Below, piece by piece: positions 10,901 through 19,078 of a DNA stretch of 64,000 nt (position 1 is its first letter; the number at the start of each line of letters is the position of its first letter). The DNA is from Bacteroidales bacterium (GTDB lineage Bacteria; Bacteroidota; Bacteroidia; Bacteroidales; Paludibacteraceae): contig JAAYQF010000093.1 in NCBI GenBank assembly GCA_012519425.1, positions 43,151 through 107,150 on the forward strand, read 5' to 3'. Made by a program: the position numbers and the translations under genes. The notes below the pieces were generated by a model. The model had not been told where the DNA came from and made no database searches. It saw only the letters and a list, made by a program, of their open reading frames with translations.

Positions 10901-11596
10901 ATGACTGCCTTCACTCCGGGGGTGGTTCTGGGCATAAAGATCCTGGGGGTCATATCCCTCCCACCATTTTCCTACTCCATCTGCAAGCGTCAAATTTCCA
11001 TCATAATCTTGTGCTCCTTCATACCAGGTCCATGCATGTGAAGCATGAATACTCACGCCAAAGTACAAACCATTTGCTCTTGCAGCCGCTGCCCACTCAC
11101 CAACGATATCCCTCTTGGGTCCCATATTCACACTGTTCCACGGTTGATACGGACTATCCCATAAATCGAAATTATCATGGTGATTACCCAAGGTAAAGAA
11201 ATACCGTATACCTGCTCTTTTATACAAAGACATCAGAGAATCAGGATCCCATTCAGCAGCTTTCCATTCATTGATCACATCTTTAAAACCAAAAACTTTT
11301 GGATCTCCGTAGTGAGCCCGATGGTGGTTTTGCTGCCCGCCGGGATAATACATGCCCCGGGCATACCAGTCTCCGGCTTCCGGTTCGTTCTGAGGGCCCC
11401 AGTGCGCCCAAATACCAAATTTTGCATTTTTAAACCACTCCGGCGCATCTTTATATTGCGCAAGAGACTGCCAGGTAGGTTGATATATTCCTTCGGCCAT
11501 AGGCTCTAATGCTGAATTTTCTGCTCTTAGAGCAAATGAGAGAAAAAAGCCAAAAAGGAAGAATGCTGTTCTTTTTAAGAGGGTAGTTGTTTTCAT
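7979..11596 (-). CDS. GH29 alpha-L-fucosidase with C-terminal binding domains and T9SS tail
   Basis: 1205 aa. Signal peptide about 1-25. The GH29 catalytic barrel covers about 35-500 (YQPTWQSLAQYKDAPEWF, FGIWAHWGPQ, YFFTLGNHHDNFDLW, MGPKRDIVGEW). The expected nucleophile is an Asp of YFDDTGLPFW near residue 276. Then come a helical region (about 535-610), two beta-sandwich modules of related sequence (about 625-800 and 820-970, each with a phrase like TQVALGWVVYIAG / TTLYLGWIGDLSAG), an NPCBM- or Ig-like part, and a T9SS domain (LRIYDVYGRLIKQYN ... GIYIICADRLRAKVII). It should hydrolyse terminal alpha-L-fucose outside the cell. The catalytic domain is very close to that of the lipoprotein GH29 at 11802-13433. 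It has its own promoter with the fucose operator. Confidence 0.9.
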   Translation of the reverse strand: MKTTTLLKRTAFFLFGFFLSFALRAENSALEPMAEGIYQPTWQSLAQYKDAPEWFKNAKFGIWAHWGPQNEPEAGDWYARGMYYPGGQQNHHRAHYGDPKVFGFKDVINEWKAAEWDPDSLMSLYKRAGIRYFFTLGNHHDNFDLWDSPYQPWNSVNMGPKRDIVGEWAAAARANGLYFGVSIHASHAWTWYEGAQDYDGNLTLADGVGKWWEGYDPQDLYAQNHPRSEGSHDGGRIHSQWNWGNGANLPNRAYLDKFYNRTVDMINQYDPDAVYFDDTGLPFWQFDNTGLKIAAHYYNKSMADNEGRNEAVIMAKVLTEQQKECIMWDIERGIPDRPQEKYWQTCTCIGGWHYNRYDYEMGWYKSDRTVIHMLIDIVSKNGNLLLSVPIRGRGVLDEKVMAVVEGIIAWMEINQESIHDTRPWHVFGEGPIAEAVNPINAQGFNEGQAYSADDIRYVCKADTIYATVMGSPSGSEVLFKSLGSISPIYLGPVEKVELLGHGELEFVRSYEGLKVTGLPARRPSNIALVFKVQYKGGEDLYTHENLSALISEAQGALDVSRGRVGTNTGQLSADSVQVFEQAIQAAQAVPEDSETSVVKEAIDKLQADFSHFMTTSSVKGGVLSTANTQNITNKTLVESRNFSRSDEGGRFGLLGEPWTVTGNIINQEGNTKGGYDNFGNSRSIGVQKWYASDPAITNGMIFQTTTLPAGSYKLRINVHEQAGLQNSEIYLAVNKGRILPISAQVKNRALAYYDMSNASTGNQYEVCEFTLTEQTQVALGWVVYIAGSAANRSMRVNEILLLDESGNDISADYIANYKNITRKDFSNLRFGTPTYWVVENFEIPQSDNSGIKNGIDKYSGYASLMMGVWQDRGNSTGGNLKDVKLYRQVTLPKGTYRFLAGYDALYMLNNMYMFVSETIPTYKTLKDEAMAYYSISGGLNDGTWHGLEFTLEEETTLYLGWIGDLSAGDTQEFRAKEVLLLRVLKNDEDYLPEYVYDASLDQLYNIPVSEVDQLKNMSWTLTDKNVSYAQGSTQGEIILGDIDFGSGNAPKKAFVETAYGGTPPAGATYNFLKDNEVVPFARVPAINTGGQLTFKVSESAAAFQLEGVHKIRVKYSGHSSNVKSVGFMVDDSSSGLIAPDNAELKYRIVDDNLIVDDLSGEDLRIYDVYGRLIKQYNAVRDKLIVPLDKGIYIICADRLRAKVII

Positions 11597-11625
11597 TTTT
11601 TGTACTTTATAGGTTATTTATCTTA

Positions 11626-11690
11626 CAAAGTTATTCGTATCCAACGAACAACCATTGAACAATATCGACAAAAAGCCAAACAATATCGAT
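11626..11690 (-). promoter_or_regulatory. Promoter and operator of the T9SS GH29 gene
   Basis: The -7 box TAACTTTG is the complement of 11626-11633, about 30 bp before the ATG. No good -33 box is present. Upstream are two half-sites, AACAATATCGAC (11658-11669) and AACAATATCGAT (11679-11690), with a 21-bp period; the nearer starts 24 bp from the -7 box. The layout matches the sites at 7843-7908 and 17848-17912. Confidence 0.65.
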
Positions 11691-11720
11691 AAAAAACAGT
11701 TATAAACTATAACACCGCAT

Positions 11721-11760
11721 GTAAACAAAACAGGGAGGAAACCTCTATTCTTCCTCCCTG
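11721..11760 (-). terminator. Rho-independent terminator of the fucose operon
   Basis: A perfect 10-bp inverted repeat, CAGGGAGGAA (11731-11740) and TTCCTCCCTG (11751-11760), is followed on the minus strand by TTTTGTTTAC. It lies about 40 bp beyond the stop of the lipoprotein GH29 gene, so it most likely ends the 17705-11802 operon. Confidence 0.8.
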
Positions 11761-11801
11761 CCACCCAATATCTGTATAAAAACTGTTTTTACAGAACCGC
11801 C

Positions 11802-13433
11802 TTAATTAATCGCCAGCACAAAAGAAATGTCATTGGGACGAACAAGGTCTTTGGGTAATTCTACCTGCAAACCATCAGCAGTTCTTTTAAACACTACATT
11901 TTCAGTACTTCCGACAAGCGTTACGCTGTTTATTTCTTTTTCATACAAAGGACTCTCCGAAGACAAGGATTTGATAAGCACTTTTCCGTCTTCAGGCCAG
12001 GCCATAACATGGGCAAACAAGGTTTCGTCTTTTGTCATGAAACGTATATCTTTGGAAGTGTAAGGAGCATTTCTGCCTTCATTAAACCCTTGTGCATTGA
12101 TAGGATTCGAAGCTTCCGCAACAGGTCCTTCTCCAAACACCTTCCAGGGACGTGTGGCATAAATGGTTTCTTTGTTAACATCCATCCAGGCGGTTATTCC
12201 TTCAACTACAGCCATTACTTTTTCATCAAGCACTCCACTGCCACGCATGGGAACACTTAATAACAAGTTGCCATTTTTACTCACGATATCGATAAGCATG
12301 TGAATAACCATTTGAGGGGATTTATACCAACCTCTCCGATAATCATTCCTGTTGTAGTGCCATCCACCTATACAAGTACAGGTTTGCCAGGGTTTTTCCT
12401 GAATTTGATCCGGAGCTCCCCTTTCTACATCCCAGACTATGCAATTCTTCTGTTCATCTGTCAGAACTTTGGCAAACACAACTGCTTCATTTTTTCCATT
12501 ATTATCTTTGATACTTTTGTTGTAAAAATGGGCAACTGCCTTCAAACCCACATCACTAACAGGCCATAGCGGCATACCGGTGTCATCGTAATACACCATG
12601 TCAGGATTGTATTTATTCATCATATCGATATTACGATCCAAAAAGTTCTGGCAATACTCTTCAGACGGTACGGAGGCTCCATTTTCCCAACCCCACTGAC
12701 TGTGTATTCTGCCTGTATTTTCACTTTCTACGCTTAATGGGTGATTTTGAGCATACAAATCTTGTGGATCGTATCCTTCCCACCAGGTACCTTTTCCATC
12801 CTCTTTGGTCAGATGACCATCGTAAGGAACACCGGCTTTAGGACCATTTTTATCTGCTCTCTGGGCAGTTTCGTACCAGGTCCACGCGTGTGCAGAATGG
12901 ATACTGATACCAAAATACAATCCGTTGGCACGTGCAGCTTTTTCCCATTCTCCCACGATATCTCTTTTGGGCCCCATATTGATGGAGTTCCATTCCTGGT
13001 GTTTACTATTCCACAAGTCGAAATTATCGTGGTGATTTCCCAGGGTAAAGAAATACTTTGCTCCTGCTCTTTTATACAGGCTCATCAATTCTTCAGGATC
13101 CCATTCAGCAGCTTTCCAGGCATTGATCACATCCTTAAATCCGAATTCTGAAGGATGCCCGTATTTTTCAACATGATATCTATACTGCCAGCCACCTTCA
13201 TCGTACATGTGCCGGGCATACCAGTCCCCGGCTTCCGGCTCACACTGAGGCCCCCAATGTGCCCAAATACCAAACTTGGCATCTCGGAACCATTCAGGTG
13301 CCTCTCCGTATTGTGACAACGATTCCCAGGTGGGCTCGTATTGTCCTTCCAGCATTTTCTCATGCTTCGCACCGCATGATGCCAGAACAACAGCAACTAA
13401 TAAAAATAGAGATAATTTGTTTTGTGTCTTCAT
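11802..13433 (-). CDS. GH29 alpha-L-fucosidase, lipoprotein
   Basis: 543 aa. A lipoprotein signal peptide with lipobox LASC (Cys about residue 20) is followed by a single GH29 domain with little else. The motifs FGIWAHWGPQ, YFFTLGNHHDNFDLW, MGPKRDIVGEW and YYDDTGMPLW (nucleophile Asp near 282) match the larger GH29 at 7979-11596 almost word for word, so the two are recent paralogs. This copy lacks the accessory domains and T9SS tail and would be membrane-anchored. It is the last gene of the dehydrogenase/FucP operon (30 bp after FucP), which supports a role in trimming fucose from imported or surface oligosaccharides. The terminator at 11721-11760 lies just downstream. Confidence 0.9.
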   Translation of the reverse strand: MKTQNKLSLFLLVAVVLASCGAKHEKMLEGQYEPTWESLSQYGEAPEWFRDAKFGIWAHWGPQCEPEAGDWYARHMYDEGGWQYRYHVEKYGHPSEFGFKDVINAWKAAEWDPEELMSLYKRAGAKYFFTLGNHHDNFDLWNSKHQEWNSINMGPKRDIVGEWEKAARANGLYFGISIHSAHAWTWYETAQRADKNGPKAGVPYDGHLTKEDGKGTWWEGYDPQDLYAQNHPLSVESENTGRIHSQWGWENGASVPSEEYCQNFLDRNIDMMNKYNPDMVYYDDTGMPLWPVSDVGLKAVAHFYNKSIKDNNGKNEAVVFAKVLTDEQKNCIVWDVERGAPDQIQEKPWQTCTCIGGWHYNRNDYRRGWYKSPQMVIHMLIDIVSKNGNLLLSVPMRGSGVLDEKVMAVVEGITAWMDVNKETIYATRPWKVFGEGPVAEASNPINAQGFNEGRNAPYTSKDIRFMTKDETLFAHVMAWPEDGKVLIKSLSSESPLYEKEINSVTLVGSTENVVFKRTADGLQVELPKDLVRPNDISFVLAIN

Positions 13434-13463
13434 AATGTTTTAAATGAGTTGTAATTAATAATT

Positions 13464-14762
13464 TTAATTTCTGACTAATTTAGCTTCTTCTGACTTATCA
13501 ACCACTTTATATCCTTTCCAGCCGTAATGGGCACAGAAAATAAAACAAACAAGCGGAACTATGTAGGCGATGTGGTAAAACATCTCGTTGCGATGCATGA
13601 TGTAAGCAGTCAGTTGTGGAAGACAGGCATTGCCCACGATCGCCATCACTAAAAAGGCAGAGCCGCTTTTGGTGTTTTCACCTAAATCTTGCAAGGCCAA
13701 AGAAAATTGAGTGGGGTACATGATGGACATGAAGAATGACACGGCAAGCATGGCGTACAAACCAACCATACCACCAAAAATCATGATCACACCACATAAC
13801 AATACATTCACAACAGCGTAGACAACCAACATATCTTGCGGTCGGAATTTAGCCATGAGCAATGTTCCTATCCAGCGGCCGAGAAGGAATGCCAACATAT
13901 AAAGTCCGAAGAAGGTCGTTGCTATCGATTCTTCCATGCCTACATATACACAACAATACACTAAAAATAAACTATTTATTGCAGTTTGTCCCCCATTGTA
14001 AAAGAATTGTGCAATGACTCCTTTCCGCAAATGCGGTCGCTTAAGTACTTTGAAATCGATCAATTTACCTTTTTCTGTATCGCCCTCAAAGTGTTCTCCC
14101 TCTTTTATTTTGGGCAACTTTGAGAATGTGATTATAACAGCAACCACCACTAAGACTACTGCCAAAATTATATAGGGTACTTTCATTGCATCGGTTTCAA
14201 ATTGAATGTAACCCTCCCATCCGTTTGGAAAGTCAGCAGGCAACGTTTCACGTGTGTAATTATATCCGCTTAAAACCAGTTTGCTCAAGAACATGGCGGC
14301 TATAAATGCTCCCAGGCCATTAAAGGATTGTGCCAGGTTCAGTCTCCGGGAAGCCGTCGCAGGATCTCCCAAAGCTGTAACATAAGGATTGGCAGCTGTT
14401 TCCAGGAAGCACATCCCTGTCGCGATGATGAAGAAAATCGTCAAATACGCCCAGTACGATTTGATGATGGCAGCAGGCAAAAACAAGAATCCTCCGACCG
14501 CAGCTATTAACAACCCGAAGATTATTCCGGCCTTGTAACTATAGCGTTTCATGAACATGGCAATAGGGATCGGGAAGATAAAGTATGCAAGCCAATATGC
14601 CGTTTCAGTGAAAGATGCCTGAAAAGTATTCAATTCGCATGTTTTCATCAGCTGCCGGATCATGGTCGGAAGTAAATTACTGCTGATAGCCCAAATAAAG
14701 AAAAGGCTGAAAATAACGACCAAAGGCAATATATCGGAACGTTTAGTTTGTTTGTTTTCCAT
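13464..14762 (-). CDS. fucP: L-fucose/H+ symporter-like MFS permease
   Basis: 432 aa, strongly hydrophobic with about 12 membrane segments, typical of the FHS family. Diagnostic phrases are LETAANPYVTALGDPATASRR and LNLAQSFNGLGAF, plus MYPTQFSLALQDLG in the C-terminal half, all characteristic of FucP-type permeases. It should import L-fucose (or a related hexose) across the inner membrane with protons. It sits inside an operon with a fucosidase and sugar-oxidation enzymes, which supports L-fucose as substrate. It starts 62 bp after the amidohydrolase. FucP relatives in Bacteroidetes also carry glucose, galactose or N-acetylhexosamines, so specificity rests on context. Confidence 0.85.
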   Translation of the reverse strand: MENKQTKRSDILPLVVIFSLFFIWAISSNLLPTMIRQLMKTCELNTFQASFTETAYWLAYFIFPIPIAMFMKRYSYKAGIIFGLLIAAVGGFLFLPAAIIKSYWAYLTIFFIIATGMCFLETAANPYVTALGDPATASRRLNLAQSFNGLGAFIAAMFLSKLVLSGYNYTRETLPADFPNGWEGYIQFETDAMKVPYIILAVVLVVVAVIITFSKLPKIKEGEHFEGDTEKGKLIDFKVLKRPHLRKGVIAQFFYNGGQTAINSLFLVYCCVYVGMEESIATTFFGLYMLAFLLGRWIGTLLMAKFRPQDMLVVYAVVNVLLCGVIMIFGGMVGLYAMLAVSFFMSIMYPTQFSLALQDLGENTKSGSAFLVMAIVGNACLPQLTAYIMHRNEMFYHIAYIVPLVCFIFCAHYGWKGYKVVDKSEEAKLVRN

Positions 14763-14824
14763 GAAATATATTTTTATTGGGTTTGAAAAATTGTTTGTGT
14801 AATATTTGGAGATAGAAATATGGT

Positions 14825-15748
14825 TTACTCCACCATATTTTTAATGTAGGGCAACTGCTTTAGTTGTTTAAACTTATAAAAATCTGCAGCATTTTTACCC
14901 AAAAATAATGATTTTTCTTCCTGTGAAAGCAGATTGGATTTTACAATGAAGTCGTAAGACATGCGATAGGTGATTGCCGTCATGGTTCTGGGGTAATCCG
15001 AACCCCACATAAGTTTTTCAATACCTGCAAGTTCAACGGCTTCTTTGATTGCCCAAACGGCTCCTGTGAAAGGATAAAACTCATCGTTAAACAACCAGGT
15101 AATACCTCCTGATTCAATCATCACATTTTTATTTCGGGCAAGTTTGATCTGTTCCTGCCAATCTTTTCGGGTAACCATCCCAAAGTGCCCGATTGCAATT
15201 TTCAGTTTTGGAAATTCAGCAATGATCTCATTCATTTCACCTACTTGTTCAGCACCATCAGCCAGATCAATGGATAAAATAATATTGTGTTTTTCCATCA
15301 GGTTAAAGACTTTCATCATCTCATCATTGGTGAGATAAATTTTCGTATCATCGGTTACCAGGCGGTTTGCCGGAATCTTAATCGCACGAAATCCTTGTTT
15401 TACCAGCTCTTCTGCATGGGAATAATACCCCGGCTGACGAGCATCAAACATCCCGCAACAAAAAAGACGATCGGGATATTTTTGCTGCACCCCCGTCAGA
15501 TATTGATTTTGTAATCCGTCAATATATTCTTGCGTAATAACGGCTGCTGAAACTTGTGCATAATCCATGTTTGAAATCAGTATTTCAGCAGTATTTTTTC
15601 CATCCAATATATAGGGAGGCATCATCTGACGAACTTCACCCATAAATTCGGACCTGCCGTTTTCAAGGGTTTTAATTTTCTTTCCTTCAACTTCCGTATT
15701 TTGACGAAGCCAAAGGTGTGCATGAGCATCAATAATAGGAAAAAACAT
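14825..15748 (-). CDS. Amidohydrolase-2 family protein, probable L-fuconolactonase
   Basis: 307 aa, metal-dependent amidohydrolase barrel. The N-terminal DAHAHLW gives the first metal-binding His pair, IGHFG near 186 a further His, and MWGSDYPRT near 247 the conserved Asp. No signal peptide, so cytoplasmic. This family includes L-fucono-1,5-lactonase, which opens the lactone formed by sugar 1-dehydrogenation to L-fuconate. Placement next to an aldo/keto reductase of the L-galactose dehydrogenase type and a FucP permease makes that the best guess. It lies 3 bp after the zinc dehydrogenase and must be cotranscribed. Another lactone or decarboxylation substrate cannot be excluded. Confidence 0.75.
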   Translation of the reverse strand: MFFPIIDAHAHLWLRQNTEVEGKKIKTLENGRSEFMGEVRQMMPPYILDGKNTAEILISNMDYAQVSAAVITQEYIDGLQNQYLTGVQQKYPDRLFCCGMFDARQPGYYSHAEELVKQGFRAIKIPANRLVTDDTKIYLTNDEMMKVFNLMEKHNIILSIDLADGAEQVGEMNEIIAEFPKLKIAIGHFGMVTRKDWQEQIKLARNKNVMIESGGITWLFNDEFYPFTGAVWAIKEAVELAGIEKLMWGSDYPRTMTAITYRMSYDFIVKSNLLSQEEKSLFLGKNAADFYKFKQLKQLPYIKNMVE

Positions 15749-15751
15749 GGT

Positions 15752-16765
15752 CTAAAACTTTATCAAAATTCTAAAAACTTCACCCGGATTTGCAGCCCAG
15801 TTTTCCAAAGCTGTTTGTGCTTCTTCGGGACTATAAACGGCTGTTATTAATTCGTCCACCGGACAAGCGCCGCGTTTCATGTACTTCACAACAGCTTTAA
15901 AATCATTCGGCATCGCATTCCGTGAGCCGCGAATATCCAACTCTTTCTTTACAAAAAATTGGGTATCAAACGGGATCTTCTCCTTGGCATAGCCAATATA
16001 AACGACCCGCCCTGTATAAGAAACCTCAGAGATGGCTGACAGATAAGATTCCGGACGACCTACTGCCTCTATGACAACATTTGCTCCTCTGCCTCCCGTG
16101 ATCTCTGAGACACGATTGCTGAGGCTCTCGGCAGATGAGTTGATAACGTGTTTAGCTCCCAAACGTTTTGCCAGAGACAATTTATTATCATCAATATCTA
16201 CTGCTATGACTTGCGCTCCACGAAGGGCAGCACGCACAATTGCACCAACTCCGATCATGCCGCAACCGATAACCATTACTGTGTCTTCGTCCGTAACTTC
16301 GGCTCGACTTACGGCGTGAAAGCCCACACTCATAGGCTCTACCAACGCAAATTCCCGAACCGAAAGAGAGTCATCTGCAATTACTTTTTCCCACGGAACC
16401 AAAATAAATTCAGACATTGCCCCATCACGTTGTACGCCGAATGTCTGATTAAATTCACAGGCATTGGTACGTCTGTTCAGGCAAGCCTCACAGTGTCCGC
16501 AACTCGTATAGGGATTTACGGTTGCATGCATCCCGGGCTTTAAATCCGGCACATCTTCCGCAACTTCCTCGACAATCGCTCCTATCTCGTGGCCCGGCAC
16601 AATCGGCAATTTAACCAATGGATTCAAACCTCGAAATGTATTCAAATCGGAGCCGCAAAAGCCTACATAAGCTATTTTCAACAAGACATGACCCGGCTTG
16701 AGTTCAGGTTTGGGAATCTCAACCAACCGAACCTTGCCGGGATCTGTAATTTGTATTGCTTTCAT
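15752..16765 (-). CDS. Zinc-dependent medium-chain dehydrogenase
   Basis: 337 aa. The catalytic zinc site is visible as FCGSD near 37 and PGHEIG near 58. The structural zinc loop is CGHCEACLNRRTNAC near 89-103, and the Rossmann motif VIGCGMIGVGA near 165 is followed by an acidic residue in AVDIDD, pointing to NAD. It belongs to the sorbitol/threonine/galactitol dehydrogenase branch. In this operon it probably oxidises fucose itself, fuconate or 2-keto-3-deoxy-fuconate; the sequence does not decide between them. It sits 7 bp after the aldo/keto reductase gene. Confidence 0.8.
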   Translation of the reverse strand: MKAIQITDPGKVRLVEIPKPELKPGHVLLKIAYVGFCGSDLNTFRGLNPLVKLPIVPGHEIGAIVEEVAEDVPDLKPGMHATVNPYTSCGHCEACLNRRTNACEFNQTFGVQRDGAMSEFILVPWEKVIADDSLSVREFALVEPMSVGFHAVSRAEVTDEDTVMVIGCGMIGVGAIVRAALRGAQVIAVDIDDNKLSLAKRLGAKHVINSSAESLSNRVSEITGGRGANVVIEAVGRPESYLSAISEVSYTGRVVYIGYAKEKIPFDTQFFVKKELDIRGSRNAMPNDFKAVVKYMKRGACPVDELITAVYSPEEAQTALENWAANPGEVFRILIKF

Positions 16766-16772
16766 TTAAATA

Positions 16773-17705
16773 TTAACTGTTTACCCAGGTATCCCGATAA
16801 CCGGGTTCAAATATTTTTTGAACTTCCCGCAATAAATCCGGATCAAGGGGAGTCCTGGCATACCGAATCGATTTCAATACATTTTCCGAATTGGTAGTGC
16901 TGAACAAGGTCGTTGTAATGCGAGGATTGGAAACCGCAAACGATACTGCCAATTCTTCAATAGATTTCCCTTTCGACCTGCAAAAATCTGCCGCTTTCTT
17001 AGCCAAACGCAGCAATGCCGCAGGTGCAGGATGCCAATCAGGCGCACCACGCTCAGTAAGCAAACCCATTGAATAAGGAGAAGCGTTAATGACTCCGACT
17101 CCCTTAGATTCAAAATAATCTAAATAATCAACTAAAGAATCATCATTTAAAGTATGATGGCAAAATGAAAGAACAGTCTCCACCATTCCTGCGGGAACAT
17201 GATCAATTACGTATTTGAAATGACGTAAATTCAAATTGGTAATGCCTACGTGTCTCACAACTCCCTCACGCTTCAAATCTGCCAGGGCAGGAAGAGTTTC
17301 TTTACAAACTTGCTCCAGATCGGCAAACTCAATATCGTGAACTTGAATCAAATCGATGTAATCCACATGCAGGCGTTCCATGCTTTCATACACACTTTCC
17401 CTGGCTTTCTTAGCAGAATAGTCCCAATGATTCTTGTCATCTTTACCATAACGCCCTACTTTAGTGGCAAGGTAATAACGGTTTCTATCGACATTCTTCA
17501 AGGCTTTACCCAATACAAATTCTGCCTTCAAATAACCGTAGTAGGGGGAAACGTCAATAAAATTGATCCCGTTGTCCAGAGCCGTATAAACGGCCTCAAT
17601 CCCACTACTTTCTTTTAATGAATGAAAAACACCGCCTAATGAAGACGCTCCAAAACTTATTTCGGAGATTTTCATACCTGTTTTCCCTAATTCTTTGTAT
17701 TTCAT
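16773..17705 (-). CDS. Aldo/keto reductase, L-galactose/L-fucose dehydrogenase-like
   Basis: 310 aa. The AKR barrel has the catalytic set: Asp and Tyr in FIDVSPYYGY near 50-58, Lys in LATKVGRYG near 83 and His in IQVHD near 121. The start MKYKELGKTGMKISEISFG and the phrase DVSPYYGYLKAEFVLGKAL resemble the L-galactose 1-dehydrogenase group. L-fucose is 6-deoxy-L-galactose, so oxidation of L-fucose to the lactone is a natural role here. It is the first gene of a five-gene operon (AKR, zinc dehydrogenase, amidohydrolase, FucP, GH29), with its promoter and direct-repeat operator at 17848-17912. Confidence 0.8.
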   Translation of the reverse strand: MKYKELGKTGMKISEISFGASSLGGVFHSLKESSGIEAVYTALDNGINFIDVSPYYGYLKAEFVLGKALKNVDRNRYYLATKVGRYGKDDKNHWDYSAKKARESVYESMERLHVDYIDLIQVHDIEFADLEQVCKETLPALADLKREGVVRHVGITNLNLRHFKYVIDHVPAGMVETVLSFCHHTLNDDSLVDYLDYFESKGVGVINASPYSMGLLTERGAPDWHPAPAALLRLAKKAADFCRSKGKSIEELAVSFAVSNPRITTTLFSTTNSENVLKSIRYARTPLDPDLLREVQKIFEPGYRDTWVNS

Positions 17706-17847
17706 ACTATTATAATTTATTTTTTTAATTTTCGCAAGAACTCCTGATATACCTGTTTATCATTTATTTCGTCCGGGACAAGAAGCGAATGGCTAAATCA
17801 AATCGTGTTCATTTCATGACAATTACGTTTGGCAATCAGTATGATGA

Positions 17848-17912
17848 CAAAGGTAGTTGCTATATCAGGAAGTGTCTTGAAAATTTTCGACTTAGACTTG
17901 CACAATACCGAC
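17848..17912 (-). promoter_or_regulatory. Promoter and operator of the fucose-oxidation operon
   Basis: The -7 box TACCTTTG is the complement of 17848-17855; no -33 TTTG at the right distance. Upstream half-sites AAAATTTTCGAC (17880-17891) and CACAATACCGAC (17901-17912) are 21 bp apart and more degenerate than at the GH29 promoter; the nearer starts 24 bp from the -7 box. The leader to the ATG at 17705 is about 135 nt. Nothing else was recognised in 17706-17933. Confidence 0.55.
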
Positions 17913-17933
17913 TTTTTTAGTAGTGCATGTCTT

Positions 17934-18794
17934 TTATCGACTGTGAATATTTATTTCATTGCAATATTGTTTCGGCGTTTTCCCCGTTATTTTCTTGAAC
18001 AAACGGTTGAAATAGGAGATATTCTCAAAAGAAAGGCTGTACGCAACTTCTTTGATCGACTCACTTTTTAAACTGAGTAGCAATTGAGCGTGCTCTATTT
18101 TTTTCTGGTTGATATATTGAATGGGTGTACAATTCATTTCTTTCTTGAAAAGCCGGATATAGTGATCGCTGCTCAGGAAAGACATTTTTGACAATTCATC
18201 AATAGACAAAGGTAAATGAATGTTTCTGCGTATATACAGCAAACTTTTCGCAATCCGATGATCCTTGACATCAAATTTCGGCTTTGCTTTTTCTAAAAAT
18301 TTAGAAAACAAACAGAACAGAATTCCCTTTGTTCGCAAAGCAACATAAGTTGACTGATGCGTGTTCGCTGCAATATTTTTCAACAAAGTAGCTGAATTGT
18401 CATAGAATTCCGGGTCATAGTGTTTTAGTTCCCTGCGCGGATTGAGCTCCAACAATTTTTCCACAAGCAGATAATCCAATTCCGAAGCATCCACTTCAAA
18501 GGGAAAAGTATATTGTTCAGTTATGTTGGTCTCCGGTGTTTCATAGACATGAATATAGTTCAGTTTGAAAAGTCCGGTGCATTTGTATGTATGGGGAGTA
18601 AAGGCAGGAATTATGTACAGATGATTGGGTGTCAGTTCAAAAAAACCCTCCGGAAAAAAGATGCCCGCTTCCCCCTCTGTCACCAAATAAATCCGGGTAA
18701 AAGGACTGCTGACATTCTCATAATTCCAGTCGGCATAATGATGGGCCTTCCCAACATTCAATAGTGCAAAATCGATTTTGGAGGAACCTTTCAT
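17934..18794 (-). CDS. AraC-family transcriptional regulator
   Basis: 286 aa. The N-terminal cupin-like effector domain (about 10-150) contains RIYLVTEGEAGIFFPEGFFEL and the HxH-like AFTPHTYKC. The C-terminal double helix-turn-helix (about 185-280) reads SIDELSKMSFLSSDHYIRLFKKE and SIKEVAYSLSFENISYFNRLFKK, followed by the family signature KTPKQY. It should bind DNA as an activator responding to a sugar. It lies between the fucose-oxidation operon and the divergent mutarotase gene, so it is the obvious candidate reader of the AACAAtAtCGAc sites. A possible promoter is TATATTTG (complement of 18903-18910). Confidence 0.9.
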   Translation of the reverse strand: MKGSSKIDFALLNVGKAHHYADWNYENVSSPFTRIYLVTEGEAGIFFPEGFFELTPNHLYIIPAFTPHTYKCTGLFKLNYIHVYETPETNITEQYTFPFEVDASELDYLLVEKLLELNPRRELKHYDPEFYDNSATLLKNIAANTHQSTYVALRTKGILFCLFSKFLEKAKPKFDVKDHRIAKSLLYIRRNIHLPLSIDELSKMSFLSSDHYIRLFKKEMNCTPIQYINQKKIEHAQLLLSLKSESIKEVAYSLSFENISYFNRLFKKITGKTPKQYCNEINIHSR

Positions 18795-18984
18795 GGAATT
18801 GTAATTTATTTTTAAACTGCCACATGGAACTCTTGATGGCCTGATTTAAATTTCTCTTGCTAAATAGAACGTGCACACAGACATCATCACAGTTTTATAA
18901 TGCAAATATATGCAAATCTGTTGCATAATAATCACTTTTTTTTGAAAAATCACATACGAATTCTTGCAGTAAAATTATTGAACA

Positions 18985-19050
18985 ATCTGAAAAGTAACAA
19001 ACAATATCGATTTTGTACATAAAAAAAACGGTATTATTCAATTACCTTTG
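18985..19050 (+). promoter_or_regulatory. Promoter and operator of the mutarotase/GH43 operon
   Basis: The -7 box TACCTTTG is at 19043-19050. Exactly 25 bp upstream is ATCGATTTTGTA (19006-19017), the reverse complement of the fucose half-site with 9 of 12 positions matching GTCGATATTGTT. An overlapping forward copy AACAATATCGAT lies at 19000-19011. The second half-site (18985-18996) is poorly conserved. The divergent region 18795-19078 should serve both the AraC gene and this operon. Confidence 0.5.
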
Positions 19051-19078
19051 TCTCTGACAAAAAATAACAATTATCAGT

